This document shows, in pieces, positions 34,848-44,500 of a DNA stretch of 64,000 bases. The translations under genes and the position numbers were made by a program. How positions within the stretch are numbered: position 1 is the stretch's first letter; each line of letters opens with the position of its first letter. The stretch is taken from assembly GCF_025399795.1 (NCBI RefSeq), contig NZ_JAODTZ010000018.1, positions 1-64,000 of the forward strand, read 5' to 3'. The stretch is from Streptomyces rhizosphaerihabitans (GTDB lineage: Bacteria > Actinomycetota > Actinomycetes > Streptomycetales > Streptomycetaceae). The notes beneath the pieces were generated by a model. It had not been told where the DNA came from. It was given only the letters and a program-made list of their open reading frames with translations, and searched no databases.

Positions 34848-35238
34848 GTCTGTCTCCGTCAGCTCGTCGGTTCGCCTTGCCGACGGCTCCCCCGGGAGGG
34901 GGACGCGGCAGACGGATGACCCGAAGGCGGCGATCCGCCTCCGTGCCGCCTTACAGAGCTGCAAATACCCTGCTATCCGGTCGGCATTCGACGGAATCGC
35001 CCTGCGAATCCACGCCGTTGACGCCACACGTCCCGGTATGTGACCAGGTCGTACGCCTCGTCGGCCGGCTCCGGGACGCCGCGCCCAGCGCTCGCGTCGC
35101 AGGGCACGGTGAGGCAGTGCTCGACGTCGACGGTCGGCGTGAAGGCGGGGGATGCGGAGTGGTCATGCGGGCTTGAAAGGGGCCCTCCCGGCCGGCGGGT
35201 GCCGCTGCTACCGCCGCCGGGGAGATCCGCCCCTTCCG
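34848..35238. other. Intergenic region, nothing recognised
   Basis: This 391-bp region lies between the PRC-barrel start and the end of the 58-codon membrane protein. Both genes read leftwards, so it is the PRC promoter region. No gene or strong hairpin is visible. Confidence 0.4.
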
Positions 35239-35415
35239 TCAGCGGCGCCGGCTGCGCGTCGCCCAGCCCCCGCCGACGCCCGAGAGGTGAAGAGCGAGCA
35301 GGGCGAGGCCTATGAGCATGACGTTGGTCGACGTGAACACGTGATTGGTCGAAACGTCACCGGCGTTGATCAGGAACGCGATGAACAGCAGTACGGCGGC
35401 AGCGATGCCGAGCAT
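35239..35415 (-). CDS. 58-residue two-helix membrane protein
   Basis: This is a very short gene. The ATG at 35415 is preceded by AAGGGAGA at good spacing. The product has helix 1 (LGIAAAVLLFIAFLINAG), a short polar loop (DVSTNHVFTS), helix 2 (NVMLIGLALLALHL) and a basic tail (TRSRRR). I do not recognise a named family, but it looks like a real small membrane protein in a stress-gene neighbourhood. Confidence 0.6.
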   Translation of the reverse strand: MLGIAAAVLLFIAFLINAGDVSTNHVFTSTNVMLIGLALLALHLSGVGGGWATRSRRR

Positions 35416-35597
35416 GAGATCTCCCTTGTCATTGGCCGACTGTCGAAGCGATGGGGTCCGGATGCCCCGAGAAATCCGCCCGACACTGCGTCGCGTGACG
35501 AATCCTCTGCATCCGCTGCGCGTTCCCGCGGGGAAGACAAATGACCTCCCGCACTTCTGGAGGCGCCTGCCGCGAACCCCACGAAAGGGAAGCTCCC

Positions 35598-36059
35598 ATG
35601 GTCGAAGTCGAACGCACGGTCACCCTGCATCACCCTCTGCCCGGTGTGGTGGCCTATCTGGCGGACTTCTCACACACCGAGGAATGGGACCCGGGCACGG
35701 TGAGCTGCCGTCCGACCAGGGCCGGCGCCCCCGTCGCCAAGGGCGCGGAATGGCACAACGTCTCGAGGTTTCGCGGGCGGCGCACCGAACTCCGCTACCG
35801 ACTGGTCCGGCTGGAAGACCTGAGGCTGACCTTCGTGGGGCGGAACCGGACCGCCACCTCCACGGACGACCTGACCTTCCGTGAGGAGAACGGCGCCACT
35901 CTCCTCACCTACCGGGCCCGTATCGAATTCCGCGGCATGGCCCGCCTGGCCTCTCCGTTCCTGCGCAGGGAATTCGAGCGCCTGGGAGACGAGGTGGCTC
36001 AGCGGATGCCGAAAGCGGTGAACAGCCACTTCGGCTCCGGCGGGAGCCCGACGGCCTGA
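35598..36059 (+). CDS. SRPBCC-family protein
   Basis: The protein is 153 residues with the START/Bet v 1-like fold: VEVERTVTLHHPLPGVVAYLADFSHTEEWDPGTVSC at the start, beta strands in the middle (ELRYRLVRLEDLRLTFVGRN), and the long C-terminal helix FLRREFERLGDEVAQRMPKAV. Such proteins bind hydrophobic ligands in a deep pocket. AGGGA lies upstream of the ATG. Two tiny frames with ribosome-binding-like sequences follow (about 36122 and 36202; 15 and 14 codons); I do not call them genes. Confidence 0.88.
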   Translation: MVEVERTVTLHHPLPGVVAYLADFSHTEEWDPGTVSCRPTRAGAPVAKGAEWHNVSRFRGRRTELRYRLVRLEDLRLTFVGRNRTATSTDDLTFREENGATLLTYRARIEFRGMARLASPFLRREFERLGDEVAQRMPKAVNSHFGSGGSPTA

Positions 36060-36335
36060 CCCCACCGCTCCGAGGAAGCGGCGCGACCGCGCGGCGGGTT
36101 CCCATGGAGCAGGAGAGCGAAATGCGAAGAAAGGGGCACCCTCCGACGAGCGACCTCGACGACTTCTGACGGTTCCCCTCCGGTACACGAAGGAACGAGC
36201 GATGAAGCTCCAGGACGAACTGCCCCTCGACACACCGACGAGTTGACGAACGGGCCGGACGAGGGGCTCGGCGGACGACGAGGGGCGCCTGCCAGGGCCG
36301 GTCACCCGGGCAAGCGCCCCTCTCAGGCCGCTGGC

Positions 36336-36779
36336 CTAGGAAACGCTCCCGGCTGAAGCCCGTACGCCCTCACACGCCACCATGCCCTCCACCGGGCCGG
36401 TCGCCCGCCACACGCTCTCGTGGTCCTCGGCCAGCCCGAGTTCGGCCAGGCCCTTCAGGTGCCCGAACACGGTGGAACGCCGGAAACCCACGGCAGCGCT
36501 GAGTTCGGCGACGCCCACTCCGCCGGGCCCGGCTTCCGCCAGCCGCTCCCACGTACGCACGGCGTGCCGGCTCAGACCGCTTTCGCTCACCTTCCTGGCC
36601 ACGACGTCGGCCCTCTCCCCGTTCTTGTTCTGATCGGGAATCGGGGACTGGGTCCGTGCCGCCCGGAGCTCAGGCGTGCTCGCCTGCTCCCGCACTGCGC
36701 GCGGTGATCTCCTCGGTCCGACCGGACGCGGCGTCATGTTCACCTTGCGGTGCCTACGGCCCTTGCGGTGTCGGCTCAT
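36336..36779 (-). CDS. Winged helix-turn-helix protein
   Basis: The protein is 147 residues. A basic, disordered first third (RHRKGRRHRK...) is followed by a wHTH: SRHAVRTWERLAEAGPGGVGVAELSAAVGFRRSTVFGHLKGLAELGLAEDHESVWRAT, the ArsR/MarR-like form. It is probably a DNA-binding regulator. The ATG has GAGGAA upstream. The basic tail may add non-specific DNA contact. Confidence 0.7.
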   Translation of the reverse strand: MSRHRKGRRHRKVNMTPRPVGPRRSPRAVREQASTPELRAARTQSPIPDQNKNGERADVVARKVSESGLSRHAVRTWERLAEAGPGGVGVAELSAAVGFRRSTVFGHLKGLAELGLAEDHESVWRATGPVEGMVACEGVRASAGSVS

Positions 36780-37229
36780 CGATTCCTCATCTCCGCCTCG
36801 ACGATGCTCACAGGAGGAGAACGAGCCGGAGCCGACAAGGTAGTTCAGCCGTTCGAAGGATAGGCACACGACGGTCCACCCAGGACACAGCCCGCCCCGG
36901 CCACGCCGGAAGAGTCCTTTGCGGCGGCTCCTCGACACGTCGCGCGGCGCCATCGCACGGACTCCATCGACCGCCAAGGACCGGGTCGTTCCGTGCCACG
37001 CCGTCATGGATGCGCTCGCCGGATTTCCTCGCACACCAATCCAGCCACTCCCAGCCGGGATCCGTTGCCCGATCTTCACGCCATCATTGAGCCCTCGCCA
37101 CCTGAGCGCGGCGGCCGTCGGCACAGGCCCCCGTCGCCGCGCGCCCCGGTGGCCGGCAGCTCGTCGAAAGCGAAAAGCAATGGCCAACGCCTGGCCCCCA
37201 TGGGCCTGTTCTCCTGTCGGAGCCCAGTC
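36780..37229. other. Intergenic region, nothing recognised
   Basis: This 450-bp region separates two divergent genes. Open frames here lack ribosome binding sites and natural composition. It presumably contains both promoters. Confidence 0.4.
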
Positions 37230-37328
37230 ATGACGGCGGCTCGAATCCCAGGACTGATTCTGCCCATCCTCTTCCTGTGCGCCTTCGTCGCGGGTCTCGT
37301 CTGGTACTGGCGACATCGGGGCGAATAG
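37230..37328 (+). CDS. Possible 32-residue membrane peptide
   Basis: The ATG has CGGAG eight bases upstream. The peptide is one membrane helix (IPGLILPILFLCAFVAGLVWYW) with a charged end (RHRGE). Size and composition match small stress-associated membrane proteins of actinomycetes, but at this length it could be chance. Confidence 0.4.
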   Translation: MTAARIPGLILPILFLCAFVAGLVWYWRHRGE

Positions 37329-37402
37329 AAGCATGCGGTGGGGGCGCCGCCCGGTCAGGTGCCCCCACACCCCACCCCCCATCGCATTTACACGCCCGGC
37401 GA

Positions 37403-37762
37403 TCAGAAAAGGGGACCTGGCGTGCCGACGCCCTGGCCGTTCAAAGCCCGCGCCTCGGTGTGCGGCTGCGTCAACGGCGAGGCGACCGCGGACATCCCGT
37501 CCGGCGGGACGGCCGGTGATGTCCGGTTTCCCAGCAGCCCGCCCGGCTGCGCGTCCCGCCGGTTCGCTCCGGCCACGAGCATGGCGTCGGCGGCGACGAC
37601 GGCGTCCCGCACGCTGGTCGTTCCCGTCATCACACAGAGCGTGTAGGTGACGTCCTCCAGCCGGCGGGCCGTCTCCAGCGTCTCCTTCTCGGCGTACGCG
37701 ATCTTCAGGGCCGCGTAACGGGTCAGCAGCCTCCGGACAACCTTCGGGTCGGGCACGAGCAC
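37403..37762 (-). CDS. DUF5133 domain protein
   Basis: The protein is 119 residues. The first 65 match the Streptomyces DUF5133 pattern: LVPDPKVVRRLLTRYAAL at the start, then LEDVTYTLCVMTGTTSVRDAVVAADAMLV. The remaining 55 residues are low-complexity. The function is unknown; members are often found near sigma-factor and ANTAR regulators, as here. The GTG has GAGGAG eight bases upstream. Confidence 0.8.
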   Translation of the reverse strand: MLVPDPKVVRRLLTRYAALKIAYAEKETLETARRLEDVTYTLCVMTGTTSVRDAVVAADAMLVAGANRRDAQPGGLLGNRTSPAVPPDGMSAVASPLTQPHTEARALNGQGVGTPGPLF

Positions 37763-37974
37763 GGCGAGGGCTCCTCTCTCGAGTTTCCGTCCGTGTGCCC
37801 GGGTTCACGTCGGTTCATTCGCAACAGCCGCCCCAGACAACCTATTTGGCCCAATGCCGTCTCCGGGACGGAATTCCGCCGCATCCATCACCACGTGCGG
37901 CCTGGACCGGCGCCCCGACAAGAGGTGTGACGCAAAGGAACCAGGGCACTTGGAGGCACTGGAGGTTGATACCC

Positions 37975-38145
37975 ATGGTTCCCCTGCTTCTCGTTCTTCT
38001 GCTCGCCCTGGTCCTTTTCGGCGCGGGTTTCGCCGTCAAGGCGCTGTGGTGGATAGCGGTCATCGTGCTGGTCGTCTGGCTCGTCGGATTCGTGGCGCGT
38101 CCGGGCGCTTCCAGCGGCGGTCGCGGCCGCTGGTACCGCTGGTAG
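37975..38145 (+). CDS. 56-residue hydrophobic membrane protein
   Basis: The product is two closely spaced membrane helices (VPLLLVLLLALVLFGAGFAVKALWWIAVIVLVVWLVGFVAR) with a Gly/Arg/Trp tail ending in RWYRW. The same pattern occurs in widely conserved Streptomyces hydrophobic proteins of the Lmo0937 type linked to stress. The ATG has GGAGG nine bases upstream. It lies 64 bp before dps in the same direction. Confidence 0.75.
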   Translation: MVPLLLVLLLALVLFGAGFAVKALWWIAVIVLVVWLVGFVARPGASSGGRGRWYRW

Positions 38146-38209
38146 ACGCACCGACGAACAGCCGTGACCGAGAACATCCGCAAGATATCTGTGTGCGAAG
38201 GAAACGAAC

Positions 38210-38779
38210 ATGGCCACTCCCACGACACCGAAATACACGGTTCCCGGCGTCAGTACCCACGACGGCGGCCGGATCATCGACGTGCTGAGCAGGCGGCTGC
38301 ACGCCCTCAACGACCTTTCGCTCACACTGAAACACATCCACTGGAATGTGGTGGGCCCGCATTTCATCGCCGTTCACGAAATGCTCGATCCCCAGGTGGA
38401 CCGCGTACGTGACCTGGCCGATGACACAGCTGAACGGATCTCCGCCCTCGGCGGGGTTCCGCACGGCACGCCGGGCGCGCTCGTCGCCGAACGGACCTGG
38501 GACGACTACAGCGTCGGCCGTGCCGATGCCATCGCCCACCTCGGCGCCCTCGACCTGGTCTACACGGGAATCGTCGAGGACCACCGCGCGGCCGTGGCCG
38601 AGGTCGGAAAGATCGACCCGGTGACCGAGGATCTTCTCATCGAACAGCTGCGCTCGCTCGAACAGTTCCAGTGGTTCGTCCGGGCACACCTGGAGAGTTC
38701 GGGCGGTTCCCTGTCGCAGGCCGGGGCCCGCACGGAACGCGAGGCGGCGCGATCGGCCGGGCCGGGCACCGCGTCGTAG
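38210..38779 (+). CDS. dps: Dps-family ferritin-like DNA protection protein
   Basis: The protein is 189 residues. The four-helix Dps core has the intersubunit ferroxidase ligands in LTLKHIHWNVVGPHFIAVHEMLDPQVDRVRDLADDTAERI and the typical dodecamer C-terminal helix EQLRSLEQFQWFVRAHLES. Dps oxidises and stores iron with peroxide and condenses DNA under stress. A polar 20-residue tail may contact DNA. An AAGGAAA-type ribosome binding site precedes the ATG, and a strong terminator follows. Confidence 0.92.
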   Translation: MATPTTPKYTVPGVSTHDGGRIIDVLSRRLHALNDLSLTLKHIHWNVVGPHFIAVHEMLDPQVDRVRDLADDTAERISALGGVPHGTPGALVAERTWDDYSVGRADAIAHLGALDLVYTGIVEDHRAAVAEVGKIDPVTEDLLIEQLRSLEQFQWFVRAHLESSGGSLSQAGARTEREAARSAGPGTAS

Positions 38780-38798
38780 CGGCCGGCGGAGACGGCGG

Positions 38799-38855
38799 TA
38801 CATGTCGGTGTGGGGACCGAACCGGGAGAACGGGTCGGTCCCCACACCGATGTGT
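38799..38855. terminator. Strong bidirectional terminator
   Basis: TCGGTGTGGGGACCGA and its exact complement form the core of a stem that extends at both ends. It lies between dps (+) and the converging anti-sigma gene (-). Confidence 0.88.
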
Positions 38856-38996
38856 ACGGGTGCGCGGACGCCACCACGCGAACCCATCGGCCTACAGGGT
38901 GAAACGAGGCCGGCGCGGTCACCCGTGGCCGGCTTCACGTACGGGGTGACATGGACGTCCGCCGTCTCCCGTCGTCGAGGCGGTCGCCGGACCCGG

Positions 38997-39932
38997 TCAG
39001 GTGCGGGCGATGTAGCTGCGCACGGTCGTTCCGGAGTCATCGGTGTGCACACGGACGAGGTCCGAGATGAAATGCACGAGGAACAGGCCCCGTCCGCCGA
39101 TCTGATCGGGGCGCACGGGACGCCTGCCCGCCAGCGGATCACTCAGCCGCCCCTCGTCCCGGACCTCGCACACGATCTGCTCGCTCTCGGCCCAGATCCG
39201 CAGGCTTCCCGAACCGCCCCCGTGCACCACGCTGTTGGTCGTCAGTTCCGCGACGACAAGGTTCAGATCCTGCAACCGGGCCCGTGTCATCCCGCGTTCC
39301 CGGGCCTCGCTCATCGCGAAGTCACGGGCGGCGGGCAGAAGTTCCGCGTCGAAGCGGGCCGTCGCCGCTCCCGGCGGGTGGCGCAGCGCTTGATTGCAGC
39401 GCGCCAGCACCCCGTCCGGGTCGTAGGACGGGCTGACGCTCCGGCGGCCACCGCTGATCACGACGGGGTGTGTGGCGTGGGCGTCGGCGATCACGTCGTG
39501 GGAGAGGGCGCGCGCGTCGTAGGGACAGAGGATCGTCACGTCCCGTCCGCCGAACGCCGTGTTGATCAGGGCTTCGTGCTGGACGCAGGCCGGGTACTCC
39601 GCCGCCGTACGGCCGTCCCAGACGGGTTCGCCGATGATCCGCACATGCACGTCCTGGTGGGCGTCGGCGAACGCCCGCAGAACGGAGGGGATGATCCGGC
39701 CCGGGTTCCGGCCTGCCTGTGTCATGTCGATCCAGCGGACGCCGGCGCCGAGCGGCCCCAGCGCGCCTCGGATGAGCTCCAGTCGTGCGGCGGGAACGGC
39801 CACCGCCACCGGTTCCCCGGCGGCTACGCCGTCCGACACGAAGCGCGTCGTCCCTTCCACGTACTCACGGTCCCCGTGGTAGAGGAGCGCGGGGTGGACG
39901 AAGGGGTCGCCGCAAAGTGCCGCCGCCGTCAT
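38997..39932 (-). CDS. MEDS sensor plus HATPase anti-sigma-like protein
   Basis: The protein is 311 residues. An N-terminal MEDS domain (HPALLYHGDREYVEGTTRFVSDGVAAGEPVAVAVP, GRIIPSVLRAFADAHQDVHVRIIGEPVW) is the methanogen/methylotroph DcmR-type sensor. The C-terminal GHKL ATPase has LQDLNLVVAELTTNSVVHGGG (N box) and DEGRLSDP...GGRGLFLVHFISD (G boxes), as in RsbW-type kinases. It probably binds or phosphorylates a sigma factor or anti-anti-sigma factor. The adjacent sigma gene is a good candidate partner. The ribosome binding site at 39932 is weak. Confidence 0.85.
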   Translation of the reverse strand: MTAAALCGDPFVHPALLYHGDREYVEGTTRFVSDGVAAGEPVAVAVPAARLELIRGALGPLGAGVRWIDMTQAGRNPGRIIPSVLRAFADAHQDVHVRIIGEPVWDGRTAAEYPACVQHEALINTAFGGRDVTILCPYDARALSHDVIADAHATHPVVISGGRRSVSPSYDPDGVLARCNQALRHPPGAATARFDAELLPAARDFAMSEARERGMTRARLQDLNLVVAELTTNSVVHGGGSGSLRIWAESEQIVCEVRDEGRLSDPLAGRRPVRPDQIGGRGLFLVHFISDLVRVHTDDSGTTVRSYIART

Positions 39933-40350
39933 GCCACGACCACCGCGCCCCGGGGCCCGTGTCCGGCGAGCGGTCCCGCGTCGAGGCACACCGAGGGGAA
40001 GAGCGTCTGCGCTCCGTCCACTCGCTGCTCAATGCCCACCGACTCACCCCGAAACCCATTTTACGTGGCCGCCACGCCCCTGGGGCAGGCACCCGGACGC
40101 GGCGCCACCGCGCCCGGTCCCCACCTGCCCCAGGTTCCCCGGCAGAACCATCAGAGGATCGGTCGGAAAATTGGCGACGTCATCCCGCATCCGAACCGTG
40201 TCCCCGGACGGAAGTACCCCTGACCCGGCGCCTGGGGGAGGCGGGACCTACGCGTTCCGCAGAATTCTGGCAACGGGGTGGCATGAGCGGTGTGATGCAG
40301 GGCAGACGGGCTCTGTCATCATTTCCTTCGGACGATTTGGGGTGGACGGC
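39933..40350. other. Divergent promoter region of sigma factor
   Basis: This 418-bp region lies between the MEDS/ATPase gene and the sigma gene. Streptomyces SigB-type genes are commonly autoregulated, but I cannot identify a GGGTA-type -10 element with confidence. Confidence 0.4.
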
Positions 40351-41232
40351 ATGGCGGCCGTGGCGACAGCGAAGGCAACGGACACGGCGTACCAGGCAGC
40401 GACGGCCGTAGGGGGCACCCTTCCGCAGATCGACGAGCCGCTGAAGATCAGCCCGAGGGACGCTCGCGAGCTGTCCCGCCAGTTCTTCGACCGGCTCTCC
40501 GTTCTGGAGGAGGGCACGCACGAATACCAGTACGCCCGCAACACCCTCATCGAGATGAATCTCTCCCTCGTCCGGTACGCGGCGGCGCGCTTCCGCAGCC
40601 GCAGCCAGGGTGAGATGGAGGACATCGTCCAGGTCGGCACGATCGGGCTCATCAAGGCCATCGACCGCTTCGAGCTGTCCCGCGAGGTCGAGTTCACCTC
40701 CTTCGCGGTTCCGTACATCGTCGGTGAGATCAAGCGCTTCTTCCGCGACACGAGCTGGGCCGTCCATGTGCCGCGCCGGCTGCAGGAGGCCCGCGTGGAG
40801 CTGGCCAAGGCGACGGAGGAACTGCGGACCCGCCTCGGCCGTACGCCCACCACACGTGAACTGTCCGAGCTGATGTGCCTGACCGAGGAAGAGGTCATCG
40901 AGGCCCGCAAGGCGTCGAACGGCTACAACTCCTCGTCCCTCGACGCCGCTCTCACCGCCGACGGCGGCGCGGACGGCGAGGCCGTCCTCGCGGACTTCAT
41001 CGGCGAGGAGGACGCCTCGCTGGAACTGGTCGAGGACTTCAACTCCCTGGCCCCGCTGATCGCCGAACTCGACGACCGCCAGCGCCGGATCATTCATCTG
41101 CGGTTCGTCGAGGAGCGCACCCAGGCGCAGATCGGCGAGGAGCTCGGTATCTCGCAGATGCATGTCTCCCGGTTGATCACCCGCATCATCAAGCGTCTGC
41201 GGACGGGGCTCCTCGACCCCTCGGTCGCCTGA
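40351..41232 (+). CDS. SigB/SigF-type RNA polymerase sigma factor
   Basis: The protein is 293 residues, a group 3 sigma factor. Region 2 has RNTLIEMNLSLVRYAAARF, MEDIVQVGTIGLIKAIDRFE and EFTSFAVPYIVGEIKRFFRDTSWAVHVPRRLQE. Region 3 is ATEELRTRLGRTPTTRELSELM. Region 4 has ELDDRQRRIIHLRFVEERTQAQIGEELGISQMHVSRLITRI. It should drive osmotic or oxidative stress genes and be held by a HATPase anti-sigma factor. The ATG at 40351 is preferred; a GTG nine bases upstream is possible. Confidence 0.93.
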   Translation: MAAVATAKATDTAYQAATAVGGTLPQIDEPLKISPRDARELSRQFFDRLSVLEEGTHEYQYARNTLIEMNLSLVRYAAARFRSRSQGEMEDIVQVGTIGLIKAIDRFELSREVEFTSFAVPYIVGEIKRFFRDTSWAVHVPRRLQEARVELAKATEELRTRLGRTPTTRELSELMCLTEEEVIEARKASNGYNSSSLDAALTADGGADGEAVLADFIGEEDASLELVEDFNSLAPLIAELDDRQRRIIHLRFVEERTQAQIGEELGISQMHVSRLITRIIKRLRTGLLDPSVA

Positions 41233-41582
41233 CACAGCCGCACGGCACGGCCCGTACGACGGTCCCGTCGCCCCGCCCCGGACTCCGGTCCGCAGCGGGT
41301 CGGCGGGACTTCGCGTGTGCGGTCCGGGCGGCCTCGGAGCAAAAGAGTTCTGTGTATCCCCTTCACTCGTGGTTATTCCTGTCACCGGCAACATTTTTGA
41401 GCAGCTGGAGACTTTCCTCGCACGCTTTGTTCAGTCCCTGCCTTCTGGGTTAGCCTGCGGCGTATTTTCTTAACGGGACGACCCGTGATCTGCGGGAATT
41501 CCACGGACGGGCGGGGGGCCGTCCGTGGGCCCGGCGTGGTTCCGAGTTCCGTGACACGGAACTCCAGGGGAGCGGAACGAGG
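41233..41582. other. Promoter region of hybrid kinase gene
   Basis: This 350-bp region is less GC-rich around 41340-41470. It contains GGGTTA near 41447, which only loosely resembles the SigB-type -10 element. No gene is visible. Confidence 0.4.
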
Positions 41583-44500
41583 GTGGCCATGACCAGGGCA
41601 GCGAGCGGGACGTCCGTACGGACACCGGGTGAGCAGGAGTTGCGCCAACTGCTGGCCGGCCTCACCGCCGTGCGCGACGGCGACTTCGGCACCCGGCTCC
41701 CCGACGAGACCGGCGGCCTGCTGGGTGACATCGCCACCGTGTTCAACGGCATGGTCGACCAGCTGTCGGTGTTCACCTCCGAGGTGACCCGGGTGGCGCG
41801 CGAGGTGGGCACGGAGGGGACCCTCGGCGGCCAGGCGGAGGTGCCGGGCGTGTCCGGTACCTGGGCGGATCTCACCGACTCGGTCAACGCCATGGCGGGC
41901 AACCTCACCACGCAGGTCCGCGACATCGCGCAGGTGGCCACGGCGGTCGCCAAGGGTGATCTCTCGCAGAAGATCGACGTGCCCGCCCGCGGCGAGATCC
42001 TCCAGCTGAAGGAGACCGTCAACACGATGGTCGACCAGCTGTCCGCGTTCGCCGACGAGGTCACCCGCGTCGCCCGCGAGGTCGGCACCGACGGACGCCT
42101 CGGCGGCCAGGCCCAGGTTCCCGGCGTCGGCGGCGTCTGGCGCGATCTCACCGACTCCGTGAACTTCATGGCGGGCAACCTCACCGCCCAGGTCCGCAAC
42201 GTCGCTCAGGTGACGACCGCAGTGGCCCAGGGCGATCTCTCCCAGAAGATCACCGTGGACGCCCGCGGCGAGATCCTCGAACTGAAGAACACCATCAACA
42301 CGATGGTCGACCAGCTGTCCGCGTTCGCCGACGAGGTCACCCGCGTCGCCCGCGAGGTCGGCACCGACGGACGCCTCGGCGGCCAGGCCGACGTCAAGGG
42401 CGTCAAGGGCACCTGGCGCGATCTCACCGACTCCGTCAACTTCATGGCGGGCAACCTCACCGCCCAGGTCCGCTCGATCGCGCAGGTGGCCACCGCCGTC
42501 GCCAAGGGCGACCTCTCCCAGAAGATCACCGTGGACGCCCGCGGCGAGATCCTCGAACTCAAGGAGACCATCAACACGATGGTCGAGCAGCTCTCGGCGT
42601 TCGCCGACGAGGTCACCCGCGTCGCCCGCGAGGTCGGTACGGCGGGCAACCTGGGCGGACAGGCCACGGTGCGGGGCGTCTCCGGCACGTGGAAGGACCT
42701 CACCGACAACGTCAACGTCATGGCGTCGAACCTGACCGGTCAGGTCCGCTCCATCGCGCAGGTGGCCACCGCCGTGGCCCGGGGCGACCTGTCGCAGAAG
42801 ATCACCGTGGAGGCGAAGGGCGAGGTCGCAGCCCTGGCCGACGTCATCAACACGATGGTCGACACGCTGTCCGCGTTCGCCGACGAGGTGACCCGGGTCG
42901 CCCGCGAGGTCGGCACCGAGGGACGCCTCGGAGGCCAGGCGCACGTGCCCAACGTGGCGGGCACCTGGAAGGACCTCACCGACAACGTCAACTCGATGGC
43001 CAACAACCTCACCGGACAGGTGCGCAACATCGCCCTGGTGACGACGGCGGTGGCCAAGGGCGACCTGTCCAAGAAGATCGACGTCGACGCCCGCGGCGAG
43101 ATCCTCGAACTCAAGACGACCATCAACACCATGGTCGACCAGCTCTCCGCCTTCGCCGCGGAGGTCACCCGCGTGGCCCGCGAGGTCGGCAGCGAGGGCA
43201 GGCTCGGCGGTCAGGCCGAGGTGGAGGGCGTCTCGGGCACGTGGAAGCGGCTGACCGAGAACGTGAACGAACTCGCCGGCAACCTCACGCGACAGGTCCG
43301 CGCCATCGCCGAGGTCACCAGCGCCGTGGCCGAGGGCGACCTCACCCGGTCCATCACCGTGGAGGCCTCGGGCGAGGTCGCCGACCTGAAGGACAACATC
43401 AACTCCATGGTCGAGTCGCTGCGGGAGACCACGCGCGCCAACCAGGAGCAGGACTGGCTCAAGACGAACCTGGCCCGTATCTCCGGCCTGATGCAGGGCT
43501 ACCGCGACCTGGACGTGGTCGCCGACCTCATCATGGACGAGCTCACCCCGCTGGTCACCGCGCAGTACGGCGCCTTCTACCTCGCCGAGGAGACCGCGAA
43601 GGGTACGGAGCTGCGGCTGGTCGGGTCGTACGGCTATCCCGACGAGGCCGGGCGTCCCACCCGCATCCCGCTGGGCCGCTCGCTCGTCGGGCAGGCCGCG
43701 CGCAGCCGCCGTGCCATCACGGTGGACGAGGTGCCGCCGGGCTACGTCACCATCTCCTCGGGGCTCGGACAGACGGCGCCGACGGCTCTGGTGGTGCTCC
43801 CCATCGTCGTCGAGGAACAGGTGCTCGGCGTCATCGAGCTCGCCTCGGTCACCCGCTTCAAGCAGGGGCACCGGACCTTCCTGGAACAGCTGATGGAGAC
43901 CATCGGCGTCAACGTCAGCACCATCGTGGCCAACGCCCGCACCGATGAGCTGCTGGGCGAGTCGCAGCGGCTGACCGCCGAACTCCAGGCACGCTCGGAG
44001 GAGTTGCAGGTCCAGCAGGACGAACTCCAGCGCTCCAACGCCGAGCTGGAGGACAAGGCCTCACTGCTCGCGACCCAGAACCGCGACATCGAGGCGAAGA
44101 ACCTCCAGATCGAACAGGCCCGGCAGGAACTCGAAGCACGGGCCCAGCAGTTGTCGCTGGCGTCCAAGTACAAGTCCGAGTTCCTCGCCAACATGAGCCA
44201 CGAACTGCGGACCCCGCTCAACAGCCTGCTCATCCTCGCCCAGCTGCTGGCGCAGAACCCCTCGCGCAATCTCACGCCGAAGCAGGTCGAGTACGCCGGC
44301 ATCATCCACTCCGCGGGCTCGGACCTGCTCCAGTTGATCAACGACATCCTCGATCTGTCGAAGGTCGAGGCAGGCAAGATGGACGTCACCCCCGAGCGGG
44401 TCCCGCTGCGCCAGCTCCTGGAGTACGTCGAGGCCACCTTCCGCCCGATGACCTCGCAGAAGAGCCTGGAGTTCACGGTCAGCACCGCTCCCGGAGCCCC

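Noticed and set aside
36122..36246. Two tiny frames of 15 and 14 codons after the SRPBCC gene
   Set aside because: Each has a purine-rich stretch before ATG, but they are too short to distinguish from chance.
41425..41455. Possible SigB-type promoter before the hybrid kinase
   Set aside because: GGGTTA is present, but the spacing to any GNNT-type -35 element is outside the usual 14-16 bases.
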